This document shows positions 1 to 5,808 of a DNA stretch of 6,561 nucleotides, piece by piece (within the stretch, counting starts at the first letter, position 1; each line of letters begins with the position of its first letter). The stretch is taken from contig JACQHV010000161.1 in the NCBI GenBank assembly GCA_016198885.1, forward strand, positions 1 through 6,561. Direction: 5' to 3'. The notes beneath the pieces were generated by a model. The model did no database searches. It was not told the DNA's origin and was given only the letters and a program-made list of their open reading frames with translations. The position numbers and the translations under genes were made by a program. The DNA comes from Gammaproteobacteria bacterium (GTDB lineage Bacteria > Pseudomonadota > Gammaproteobacteria > Eutrophobiales > Eutrophobiaceae).

Positions 1-101
1 GCAGGGGGAACGACACCAGGGAAGGAGTCGGTAGAGCGACGCAGGAGCCAAAGCCGAGGCAGGAATGGGGGTAGAATCTTTGGACGTCGCCTGGACTATC
101 A
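1..101. repeat. Gene-free GC-rich, purine-biased edge segment, possible dispersed repeat
   Basis: No convincing reading frame covers this stretch downstream of pqqE. By hand count the first 70 bases are about 66% GC and 76% purine on the plus strand, with only three T residues and several G runs. This is unlike the neighbouring genes and the AT-rich intergenic DNA elsewhere in the window. Such skewed segments between genes are often copies of dispersed intergenic repeats, and contigs often break in them. That the segment is a repeat is inference; no second copy occurs in this window. Confidence 0.35.
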
Positions 102-128
102 GAAAAACAGCAGAACTCAGCTAAGTTC
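102..128 (-). terminator. Possible weak terminator at the end of pqqE
   Basis: Read on the minus strand, GAACT (from 128-124) can pair with AGTTC (from 117-113) around a six-base loop that contains most of the pqqE stop codon. The sequence TGCTGTTTTTCT follows, with its five U residues at 107-103. The layout fits a Rho-independent terminator at the end of the pqq operon. The stem is only five pairs, two of them G-C, and the U tract starts five bases after it, so this is a weak candidate. Confidence 0.25.
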
Positions 129-1289
129 AGATGTTTCCGCTTGCCTTTCGGTAATAATCTTTTTGGAATTTTTCATATTTCTGAAAATTAGCGGTTTTTC
201 ATTGAATTCCTTGTTGTCAGCCAGTTTACCGATGCGTTCCACATCGTCATGCAACTGTTTGTGATAGGGTGATTTGTCACAGACGGGATCCGCATTCCGG
301 GCATCGCCTGTCAGCATGTAGGCCTGGCAGCGGCACCCGCCGAAGTCCTTTATCTTTTCGGGACAGGATCGGCAGGGTTCAACCATCCAGTCAAAACCAC
401 GGAACTTGTTGAAATCGGGAGAATCGTTCCAGATCCATTCAATGCTGTGGTCGCGCACATTGGGGAATTCCAGTCCGGGCAACTGGCCGGCGGCATGACA
501 GGGCAATGCAGTACCGTTCGGGGCAATTGTAAGGAAAATGGCGCCCCATCCATTCATGCAGGCCTTCGGCCGGTTTTCGAAATAATCGGGAATGACGTAG
601 ATGACTTTCATTTTGCCCTTCATCTTCTGCTGGTATTCACGGGCCACCTGTTCCGCATGGTCAAGCTGGGCGCGGGTCGGCAAAAGTTGGTCAACATTGA
701 TCCTGGACCAGCCGTAATATTGCGTGCTGGCAAGCTCAACATAATCGGCATGAAGATCAATTGTCATGTCGAGGATATCCCGGATTTGATCGATATTTTT
801 GCGGTGTAATACGATATTCAGCACCATGGGATATTCATATTTTTTCACGATGTGGGCCATGTGCGTTTTATGCTGGAAAGTTTTCGTTCCGCCGAGAAAA
901 TTATTAAGTTCTTCATTACTCGCCTGAAAACTGATCTGGATGTGATCAAGTCCCGCTACTTTAAAGGCCTTCACGCGATCTTCATCCATGCCGACGCCGG
1001 AGGTGATCAGATTGGTGTAGTAACCCAGATGCCGCGCCTCCGCGATCAATTCTTCGAGGTCCTTGCGTACCAGCGGCTCACCTCCGGAAAAACCGAGTTG
1101 CGTTGCGCCCATGGCGCGCGCCTGTCGCATTACACGGATCCAGTCTTCCGTAGACAGTTCATTGTCATACCTGGCGATCTCCAGCGGATTTGAGCAATAT
1201 GGACACTGCAGGGGACAGCGATAGGTCAGCTCCGCCAGCAGCCAGAGCGGTTTAGACAGCTTGTTTTGTTCTGATCCAGCCATTGGCAT
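117..1289 (-). CDS. pqqE: PqqE, radical SAM peptide cyclase for PQQ synthesis
   Basis: PqqE uses S-adenosylmethionine and iron-sulfur clusters to join the Glu and Tyr side chains of the PqqA peptide by a C-C bond, the first step of PQQ formation in the cytoplasm. It works with the peptide chaperone PqqD. The radical SAM motif CPLQCPYC has cysteines at residues 25, 29 and 32, followed by GGEP at 69-72. The C-terminal SPASM region has seven cysteines (244, 264, 306, 309, 319, 321, 337) for auxiliary clusters. The frame is open further upstream, but I chose the ATG at 1289 because GGAGG (1300-1296) lies six bases ahead of it. The product is then 390 residues, normal for the family. The start overlaps the end of pqqD by 38 nt, which suggests translational coupling. 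ATG 1283 is a possible alternative start. Confidence 0.96.
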   Translation of the reverse strand: MPMAGSEQNKLSKPLWLLAELTYRCPLQCPYCSNPLEIARYDNELSTEDWIRVMRQARAMGATQLGFSGGEPLVRKDLEELIAEARHLGYYTNLITSGVGMDEDRVKAFKVAGLDHIQISFQASNEELNNFLGGTKTFQHKTHMAHIVKKYEYPMVLNIVLHRKNIDQIRDILDMTIDLHADYVELASTQYYGWSRINVDQLLPTRAQLDHAEQVAREYQQKMKGKMKVIYVIPDYFENRPKACMNGWGAIFLTIAPNGTALPCHAAGQLPGLEFPNVRDHSIEWIWNDSPDFNKFRGFDWMVEPCRSCPEKIKDFGGCRCQAYMLTGDARNADPVCDKSPYHKQLHDDVERIGKLADNKEFNEKPLIFRNMKNSKKIITERQAETSELS

Positions 1290-1539
1290 GGGCCACCTCC
1301 AGAAATTTATAGACATCGTTTTCCAGGTCTGCACCCGGAAATTGTTTATGTAAATCATTGATCATATTACTGATATTCATCACACCATCACAGCGTTTCA
1401 TAATCTCGCCGGCACTCGCACTGAGTTTGACCATGCCTTCCGGGTAGAGGATCACGTAACAATCCTGGACCTGTTCCCATTGCAGTCGAAAGGTCGGTGT
1501 AATCACAGGGATATCTTCCGCATTGAATGTATTCGCCAT
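1252..1539 (-). CDS. pqqD: PqqD, peptide chaperone for PqqA and PqqE
   Basis: PqqD is a small RRE-type (RiPP recognition element) protein that binds the PqqA precursor peptide and presents it to PqqE. The 95-residue product shows the family pattern: an N-terminal P-x-x-x-P-x-FRLQWE segment, the YVILYPEGMVKL strand region, a CDG turn, and a helical C-terminal half ending in a GW-containing segment. An in-frame TTG at 1554 would add five residues and overlap pqqC. ATG 1539 is preferred because it is eight bases after the pqqC stop and gives the usual length. It has no strong Shine-Dalgarno sequence (AGCAGAA at best), so translation may depend on ribosomes finishing pqqC. The 3' end overlaps pqqE. 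Confidence 0.94.
   Translation of the reverse strand: MANTFNAEDIPVITPTFRLQWEQVQDCYVILYPEGMVKLSASAGEIMKRCDGVMNISNMINDLHKQFPGADLENDVYKFLEVAHANGWIRTKQAV
1290..1300 (-). promoter_or_regulatory. Ribosome binding site that sets the pqqE start
   Basis: The minus strand reads GGAGGTGGCCC directly before ATG 1289. The GGAGG core at 1300-1296 is six bases from the start codon. It lies inside the 3' end of pqqD and favours the 390-residue PqqE over the 413-residue extension from 1358, whose extra N-terminal residues are read from pqqD codons in another frame. Confidence 0.75.
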
Positions 1540-1547
1540 GGGTTCTG

Positions 1548-2273
1548 CTAACAATTATGGTACGGTGGTTTCTTTTCAATATAGGCCATCCACATGCAGT
1601 CAAGCATAGTCCACAGGATGTCCAGTTTGAATTGCAGGATATCCAGTGCATGTTCCTGTTCTTCCCGTGTCTTGTAGTAATCCAGCGTGATATCCAGACC
1701 GTGCTGGACATCACGTCGTGCCTCGCTTAATCGTTTGCGAAAATAGTTATAACCTTTTTCCTTGATCCAGGGATAGTACCTGGGCCAATTGTCCAACCGT
1801 TTCTGATGAATCTTCGGTGCATATAATTCTGTCAGTGATGAACTTGCTGCCTCCTGCCAGGTCGCGCGCCGGGCAAAATTCAGATAGGCATCAATGGCAA
1901 AACGCACACCGGGCAGAACATGTTCATGGGACAATAATTCCTTGCGCTTCAAACCGACAGCCTCGCCCAGTTGCAGCCAGGCTTCGATGCCGCCTTCATT
2001 ACCCTGCACGCCGTCATGATCGATTATGCGTTGTATCCAGTGTCTGCGTACTTCACGTTCCGGACAATTGGACAGAATCGCCGCGTCTTTTATGGGGATA
2101 GTGGTCTGATAATAAAAACGGTTGGCCACCCAGCCCTGAATTGCCTCTTTATCAAGCTTGCCAGAATTCATCAGAATATGGAATTCATGGTTGATATGAT
2201 AATATTTTTCCCTGGCGCGTAACTGTTGTTCAAACTCCTTGCGTGTCCATGGTTTTCTTTTCTTACTGCTCAT
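1548..2273 (-). CDS. pqqC: PqqC, pyrroloquinoline-quinone synthase
   Basis: PqqC catalyses the last step of PQQ synthesis, the cofactor-free, O2-dependent ring closure and eight-electron oxidation of AHQQ to PQQ. The product is 241 residues, slightly shorter than the roughly 250 of the Klebsiella enzyme. From memory of that enzyme, its active-site residues reappear here at a constant +2 offset: Tyr25/His26, Arg52, Gln56, Arg82, His86, Tyr130, Glu149, His156, Tyr177, Arg181 and Lys216. The catalytic pocket therefore looks complete. The segments QGNEGGIEAW and RKRLSEARRDVQHGL are typical of the family. The gene starts 18 bases after pqqB with its own Shine-Dalgarno sequence, and stops eight bases before the pqqD ATG. 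Confidence 0.96.
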   Translation of the reverse strand: MSSKKRKPWTRKEFEQQLRAREKYYHINHEFHILMNSGKLDKEAIQGWVANRFYYQTTIPIKDAAILSNCPEREVRRHWIQRIIDHDGVQGNEGGIEAWLQLGEAVGLKRKELLSHEHVLPGVRFAIDAYLNFARRATWQEAASSSLTELYAPKIHQKRLDNWPRYYPWIKEKGYNYFRKRLSEARRDVQHGLDITLDYYKTREEQEHALDILQFKLDILWTMLDCMWMAYIEKKPPYHNC

Positions 2274-2282
2274 TCTATATGT

Positions 2283-2288
2283 TCCTCC
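2283..2288 (-). promoter_or_regulatory. Ribosome binding site of pqqC
   Basis: GGAGGA on the minus strand lies nine bases before ATG 2273, inside the 18-base gap after the pqqB stop. It supports the pqqC start and suggests independent initiation within the operon mRNA. Confidence 0.7.
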
Positions 2289-2291
2289 ACC

Positions 2292-3206
2292 CTAAAGAAT
2301 GATATCCATACCATCATAAGATACTTCGATCCCCGCACGGTCCAGTTCGGCACGCTCAGGTGATTCTTCATCCAATATGGGATTTGTATTGTTAATATGA
2401 ATTAAGATTTTTCTGGGGCGTTTGAGCGGTTTCAAGGTATCCATGATCCCGCCTTTACTGGATTGATCCAGATGACCCATTTCACTGGCTAATTTATCAC
2501 TAATACCTTCATGTGAAAGTTCGTCATTTGTCCATACCGTGCCATCCACGAGTATCACGTCAGTCTCTTCCATATAATGTAATACGTGTTTTTCTATTTC
2601 GCCGAGTCCAGGGGCATAAAACATGTTCTTGCCGGTTTTCGTATCTTCAATACGAAAACCAACGTTATCACCCGGCACAGTGTTATGCCGGTGTGGTGAA
2701 AATGGTGGCGCCTCGCTCTTCAGAGGTACTGCAGTAAAGCGCAAATTATCTGCGCCGGGTATGGTAAATGGTTTTTGATCGGTGGTAATTTCATGCCAGG
2801 TGACACCGCGGAAATGGTTGAGGACGTTGAATAATGGATAACCTGTGGTCAGGTCTTCACGCACAGCGGCCGTACAATATACATCCCAGGGTTTGACGTG
2901 TTCACGTAACATGATCAGTCCTGTTGTATGATCAATCTGTGCATCGCACAGGATAATCGCGCAGATCCCGGTATCCCTGACTGCACGCCCGGGTTGCATA
3001 GGAGGAAATGATTCCAGTTGCGTACGAATATCCGGCGAAGCATTGAATAATACCCAGTCCTTACCATTGCCGCTGACGGTGATGGATGATTGTGTGCGCG
3101 GTGTGCCCTTCATCCCGCCCTGACGGATACGACGGCAGTTGTGACAGTTGCAGTTCCATTGCGGAAAACCGCCGCCAGCGCCTGTACCTAATAAATGTAT
3201 GTGCAT
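2292..3206 (-). CDS. pqqB: PqqB, metallo-beta-lactamase-fold PQQ biosynthesis protein
   Basis: PqqB is a cytoplasmic metallo-hydrolase-fold protein. Biochemical work on the family supports an iron-dependent hydroxylation of the Glu-Tyr-derived intermediate before PqqC acts. At 304 residues it has normal length. It starts with the family signature: a glycine-rich GTGAGGGFPQW segment, then cysteines 19, 21 and 24 in a CNCHNC metal-site motif. DAQIDH at about 88-93 provides acidic and histidine ligands, and NTVPGDNVGF, YAPGLGEI and HINNTNPIL follow further on. ATG 3206 is supported by the conserved N-terminus, with only a weak AAGAG upstream. A 202-bp spacer separates it from pqqA, unlike the tight spacing of pqqB to pqqE. 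Confidence 0.96.
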   Translation of the reverse strand: MHIHLLGTGAGGGFPQWNCNCHNCRRIRQGGMKGTPRTQSSITVSGNGKDWVLFNASPDIRTQLESFPPMQPGRAVRDTGICAIILCDAQIDHTTGLIMLREHVKPWDVYCTAAVREDLTTGYPLFNVLNHFRGVTWHEITTDQKPFTIPGADNLRFTAVPLKSEAPPFSPHRHNTVPGDNVGFRIEDTKTGKNMFYAPGLGEIEKHVLHYMEETDVILVDGTVWTNDELSHEGISDKLASEMGHLDQSSKGGIMDTLKPLKRPRKILIHINNTNPILDEESPERAELDRAGIEVSYDGMDIIL

Positions 3207-3408
3207 AATGACTCTTGATATCCGTTTTTATTGTTGTTAACAAACTGCAGGGAGGTGTGCACCGGCCATTAAACTGAATCACTGTGGCCGTAATCATATA
3301 GTTTATGAAGCGTAATCTTGCAGACTCCGGCGCGTAGTATAATGTGCCTTTAGTCAGCAAGAATATGAATACCGTGCCGGCCCTGCAGTCCAGTTTCAAT
3401 AATTGTGA
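3207..3408 (-). other. pqqA-pqqB spacer, no gene, with inverted repeats
   Basis: I see no coding sequence in this stretch. A reading frame that crosses it into pqqB carries no recognisable domain and runs out of frame with pqqB. The spacer contains CGGCCA (3263-3268) and TGGCCG (3285-3290), able to form a six-pair stem. It also contains the long-range pair CTGCAGGG (3245-3252) and CCCTGCAG (3381-3388), which would enclose most of the spacer. In other bacteria pqqA is often expressed more strongly than the enzyme genes. RNA structure here could attenuate read-through or protect a short pqqA message, but this is inference. No U tract follows either stem. Confidence 0.4.
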
Positions 3409-3483
3409 CTATCTGTGATGGATATACATCGTAACTTCAAAACCGAATCGAATGTCTGTATATGCCGGTGTTTGCCATTTCAT
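3409..3483 (-). CDS. pqqA: PqqA, precursor peptide of PQQ
   Basis: PqqA is the ribosomally made peptide whose Glu and Tyr side chains become the PQQ skeleton. The 24-residue product begins MKWQTPAYTDIRFGFEV and ends TMYIHHR. It has the essential Glu16 and Tyr20 in the E-x-x-x-Y arrangement that PqqE cross-links, and the Trp3 and Pro6 typical of the N-terminus. ATG 3483 is preceded by GAGGAG (3496-3491) at seven bases, and the gene ends with TAG at 3409-3411. It is first in the pqqABCDE block, so the promoter should lie in the AT-rich region upstream. It is short enough to be missed by automatic gene callers. Confidence 0.96.
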   Translation of the reverse strand: MKWQTPAYTDIRFGFEVTMYIHHR

Positions 3484-3490
3484 TGTCAAT

Positions 3491-3496
3491 CTCCTC
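3491..3496 (-). promoter_or_regulatory. Strong ribosome binding site of pqqA
   Basis: GAGGAG on the minus strand lies seven bases before ATG 3483. It is among the best Shine-Dalgarno matches in the window, consistent with a need for high output of the precursor peptide. Confidence 0.75.
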
Positions 3497-3558
3497 AAAA
3501 ATAGGCTGATATTGAAGATACGTTAGCGAAATCTGTGCCATATAGGTCATTACTACAC

Positions 3559-3571
3559 ATAATTAAATTAT
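3559..3571. repeat. 13-bp palindrome ATAATT-A-AATTAT
   Basis: There are two perfect six-base arms around a single central base, inside the AT-rich divergent region and 76 bases upstream of the pqqA start codon. It could be an operator, but such symmetry also arises by chance in DNA this rich in A and T. Confidence 0.3.
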
Positions 3572-3597
3572 TGAAAATATAAATATAAGTAAAACAA

Positions 3598-3614
3598 ATA
3601 GATATATAATCTAT
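3598..3614. repeat. 17-bp inverted repeat ATAGAT-ATATA-ATCTAT
   Basis: The perfect six-base arms are separated by five bases in the middle of the divergent region. The size and spacing would suit a dimeric regulator. Its central position would allow one protein to affect both blocks. Base composition makes chance occurrence possible. Confidence 0.35.
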
Positions 3615-3671
3615 CTAGAATATTCATGAAAATTTACTTCACTACGTCTGAGGCCAGAAAGACCATAAAAC

Positions 3672-3687
3672 TGGTTTATATAAACCA
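3672..3687. repeat. Perfect 16-bp palindrome TGGTTTATATAAACCA
   Basis: This is a perfect eight-plus-eight palindrome ending 55 bases before ATG 3743. Its outer bases are TGG/CCA, so it is not just A/T symmetry, and it is the strongest operator candidate in the window. The core TATATA could also belong to a -10 element. A regulator bound here would be placed to control the plus-strand block. I do not recognise it as the site of a specific family. Confidence 0.5.
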
Positions 3688-3742
3688 CATTTGGCGTAAC
3701 CTGCTTTAGTCTAAACGTTAATGCTTATACATTTCACAACTG

Positions 3743-5233
3743 ATGGCTGACAATAAATCAGAACGTATATTGTTCCTGACGGGTAAGCTTGCAGAAAAAC
3801 GCTTGCACAAGATCCTCGGGTCCATGCAACCGGTTGAATTCAGTTACGAGGTCAGGAATATCGGGATCAGCGTAGCGGCATTGATGACGGCGCAAATGAT
3901 CATGCGGCGGATTTCGGATGTTAATGGAGCTGACAGGATTATTGTACCCGGCCTGTGTCGCGGCAATTTGTCAAAGACAAGTGAGTATTTAGGTATCCCT
4001 GTGATACGAGGTACGGAAGATTTGAAGGATTTGCCTGTATTTTTTGGCCGGGATTGTAAACCACCCGATCTCAGCCGTTATGACGTCATGATCTTTGCCG
4101 AGATCACCGACGCACCCATGATCAGTATCGATAAGATGCTGATCAGGGCTGATAGATATAAAAGTGACGGGGCGGATGTCATCGATATTGGCTGTTTACC
4201 TGATACGCCATTTCCTCATCTTGAAGAAACAGTACAAGCACTGCACGCAGCGGGTTATAAGGTCAGTGTAGATTCCCTTGAGGATGAAGAATTGCTCCGC
4301 GGAGGAAGAGCAGGAGCTGATTATTTGCTCAGTCTGAAAGAGAGCACCTTATGGATTGCTGATGAGGTTGGGTCCGTACCAATATTGATATCCGATCAAC
4401 ATGGTGATCTTGATTCACTCTTTAGAACAATTGAACAGTTTGCCAAAAAGAACAGACCATTTATTGCTGACAGCATCCTCGACCCCATACATTTCGGTTT
4501 CTCGGATTCCATCATTCGCTATTATCAATTGCGTCAACGATTCCCTGATATTGATATCATGATGGGGATTGGCAACCTGACTGAACTGACAGAAGCTGAC
4601 ACAACAGGAATTAACGCTGTATTATTTGGCCTGATCTCAGAACTTCATATCACCAGCGTTCTGGCGACAGAAGTCAGTCCACATACAAGATCCGCCGTGA
4701 GAGAGGCGGACAAGGCCAGGCGCATGATGTTTGCTGCGCGGGAAGAAAACAGTTTGCCCAAGGGCCTGGACAGTTCATTATTAACTACGCACGCGCGTAA
4801 ACCTTACCCATATAGCAAGACCGAGATCGAAGAACTTGCACAGGAAATCCGTGATCCCAGTTACCGTGTGCAGATCACAGAAGAGGGCATATATGTCTAT
4901 AACCGGGATGGAATTATATCCGGTCAAAATCCCTTTGAATTGTTTGCCAGTCTTGATTTGTTGCAGGATGATGCACCACACGCGTTTTATATGGGAGTAG
5001 AATTGGCGAAAGCGCAGATTGCCTGGCAACTGGGCAAACGGTATAACCAGGATGAAGAATTGGATTGGGGGGCTGCGATGCCACCGGTCAAGCAGAAACA
5101 AAAGGAAAGTGTTGCAAAGTCCGCACACAATCTTAAAGACAGAAATATGGATACTACATCTATTTACAAAGAGGAAGGGTCAACATTGCGGGCCAGCAAG
5201 AAGAAAAGACGAAATAAGAAAAGAGCATCATGA
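3743..5233 (+). CDS. Dihydropteroate synthase-related protein (DUF6513/TIGR00284 type), probable H4MPT pathway protein
   Basis: The 496-residue protein resembles the DHPS-related family known from archaea and from methylotrophs that use tetrahydromethanopterin. The exact reaction is not settled; a pterin-linked step is inferred from the fold. The N-terminal domain (about 7-100) has ILFLTGKLAEKRLHKIL and a GADRIIVPG-LCRGN segment. A DHPS-like barrel (about 125-310) contains GADVIDIG (143-150), VSVDS (174-178) and MMGIGNLTELTEADTTGIN (273-291). A C-terminal DUF4346-like part lies at about 371-442. The last 49 residues are a hydrophilic tail ending in a KKKRRNKKR cluster. ATG 3743 fits the family N-terminus; an in-frame stop at 3719-3721 rules out an upstream extension, and no Shine-Dalgarno sequence precedes it. 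The stop overlaps the next start by four bases. Confidence 0.88.
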   Translation: MADNKSERILFLTGKLAEKRLHKILGSMQPVEFSYEVRNIGISVAALMTAQMIMRRISDVNGADRIIVPGLCRGNLSKTSEYLGIPVIRGTEDLKDLPVFFGRDCKPPDLSRYDVMIFAEITDAPMISIDKMLIRADRYKSDGADVIDIGCLPDTPFPHLEETVQALHAAGYKVSVDSLEDEELLRGGRAGADYLLSLKESTLWIADEVGSVPILISDQHGDLDSLFRTIEQFAKKNRPFIADSILDPIHFGFSDSIIRYYQLRQRFPDIDIMMGIGNLTELTEADTTGINAVLFGLISELHITSVLATEVSPHTRSAVREADKARRMMFAAREENSLPKGLDSSLLTTHARKPYPYSKTEIEELAQEIRDPSYRVQITEEGIYVYNRDGIISGQNPFELFASLDLLQDDAPHAFYMGVELAKAQIAWQLGKRYNQDEELDWGAAMPPVKQKQKESVAKSAHNLKDRNMDTTSIYKEEGSTLRASKKKRRNKKRAS

Positions 5234-5808
5234 TACTCGAAACGATCATCACCACAATCAATGCAGACAATACTGTACACATTGCACCTATGGGAATCCG
5301 TGAAGAAGAAGGTTGTTATGTCGTTGCGCCTTTCAGGCCCTCCATAACTTTGGATAATCTCAGACGTACCGGATACGCTGTTATCAATATGACGGATGAT
5401 GTGCGTATCTTTGCTGGATGCCTGACAGGCCGGCGTAACTGGCCAACGGTGCCCGCAGAAGTTATAGAATGCCAGCGTCTGGAGAATGCACTCAGCCATG
5501 TTGAAGTTGAAGTAAAATATTGCAAGGAAGATGAACAGAGACCAAAGTTTTATTGTGAAGTCAGGCATCTGGTAACACATAAACCATTTATGGGTTTTAA
5601 CCGCGCCAAGGCCGCAGTGATTGAGGCCGCCGTACTGGTAAGCCGTCTTCATATGTTGTCAGTGGAAAAGGTAGATTCGGAAATTGAATATCTCAAGATA
5701 GCAATAGACAAGACATCTGGAGATCAGGAACGTGAAGCCTGGGACTGGTTGATGGAACGTATCCGGGAATTTCGTGAACAAGATACGGCAGGGGTTGATG
5801 TGGCATGA
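5230..5808 (+). CDS. DUF447 family protein, possible flavin-binding H4MPT/methanofuran-associated protein
   Basis: This 192-residue protein has no known function that I can assign. It resembles the DUF447 family of archaea and methylotrophs. The N-terminal half (about 1-115) looks like a flavin-reductase-type split barrel, with HIAPMGIREEEGCYVVAPFRPS followed by a Thr/Asn-rich strand. The C-terminal half is helical and includes the conserved GFNRAKAAVIEAAVLVSRL at 122-140. No signal peptide or membrane segment is visible, so it is probably cytoplasmic. Its ATG overlaps the stop of the DHPS-related gene as ATGA, and its own stop overlaps the mfnB start in the same way. Placement between the two suggests a role in the same cofactor pathway, but this is inference from context. 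Confidence 0.85.
   Translation: MILETIITTINADNTVHIAPMGIREEEGCYVVAPFRPSITLDNLRRTGYAVINMTDDVRIFAGCLTGRRNWPTVPAEVIECQRLENALSHVEVEVKYCKEDEQRPKFYCEVRHLVTHKPFMGFNRAKAAVIEAAVLVSRLHMLSVEKVDSEIEYLKIAIDKTSGDQEREAWDWLMERIREFREQDTAGVDVA

Larger units (their letters stand above)
3484..3742. promoter_or_regulatory. Divergent control region between the PQQ block and the DHPS-related/MfnB block
   Basis: This 259-bp gene-free stretch must hold, or lie close to, the promoters for both blocks because the flanking genes point away from each other. Positions 3551-3630 are about 15% GC by hand count, resembling UP-element or easily melted promoter DNA. Many TATAAT-like hexamers exist on both strands (for example TATAAT at 3605-3610), but none is paired with a good TTGACA at 16-18 bases, so I do not assign a specific start of transcription. 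Three palindromic elements, listed separately, are candidate operators. Confidence 0.5.

Noticed and set aside
447..1193. Plus-strand reading frames of 113-120 codons opposite pqqE
   Set aside because: They are antisense shadows of a conserved radical SAM gene, with no family resemblance and no ribosome binding site.
1290..1358. Upstream extension of PqqE to 413 residues
   Set aside because: There is no ribosome binding site at 1358, the extra residues are encoded by pqqD in another frame, and a strong GGAGG directs initiation at 1289.
3338..3343. TATAAT on the plus strand and TATACT on the minus strand within the pqqA-pqqB spacer, as promoter -10 elements
   Set aside because: Neither has a convincing -35 hexamer at 16-18 bases, and short A/T hexamers are expected by chance.
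3061..3399. 112-codon minus-strand reading frame across the pqqA-pqqB spacer
   Set aside because: It overlaps the 5' end of pqqB in another frame, has no recognisable domain or ribosome binding site, and its composition looks like a chance frame.
3743..5233. Plain bacterial folP dihydropteroate synthase
   Set aside because: The protein is far longer than folP (about 280 residues), has extra N- and C-terminal domains, and sits with mfnB and DUF447, all pointing to the DHPS-related family.
5164..5652. 162-codon minus-strand reading frame opposite the DHPS-related and DUF447 genes
   Set aside because: It lies antisense to two well supported genes joined by an ATGA overlap and resembles no protein family.
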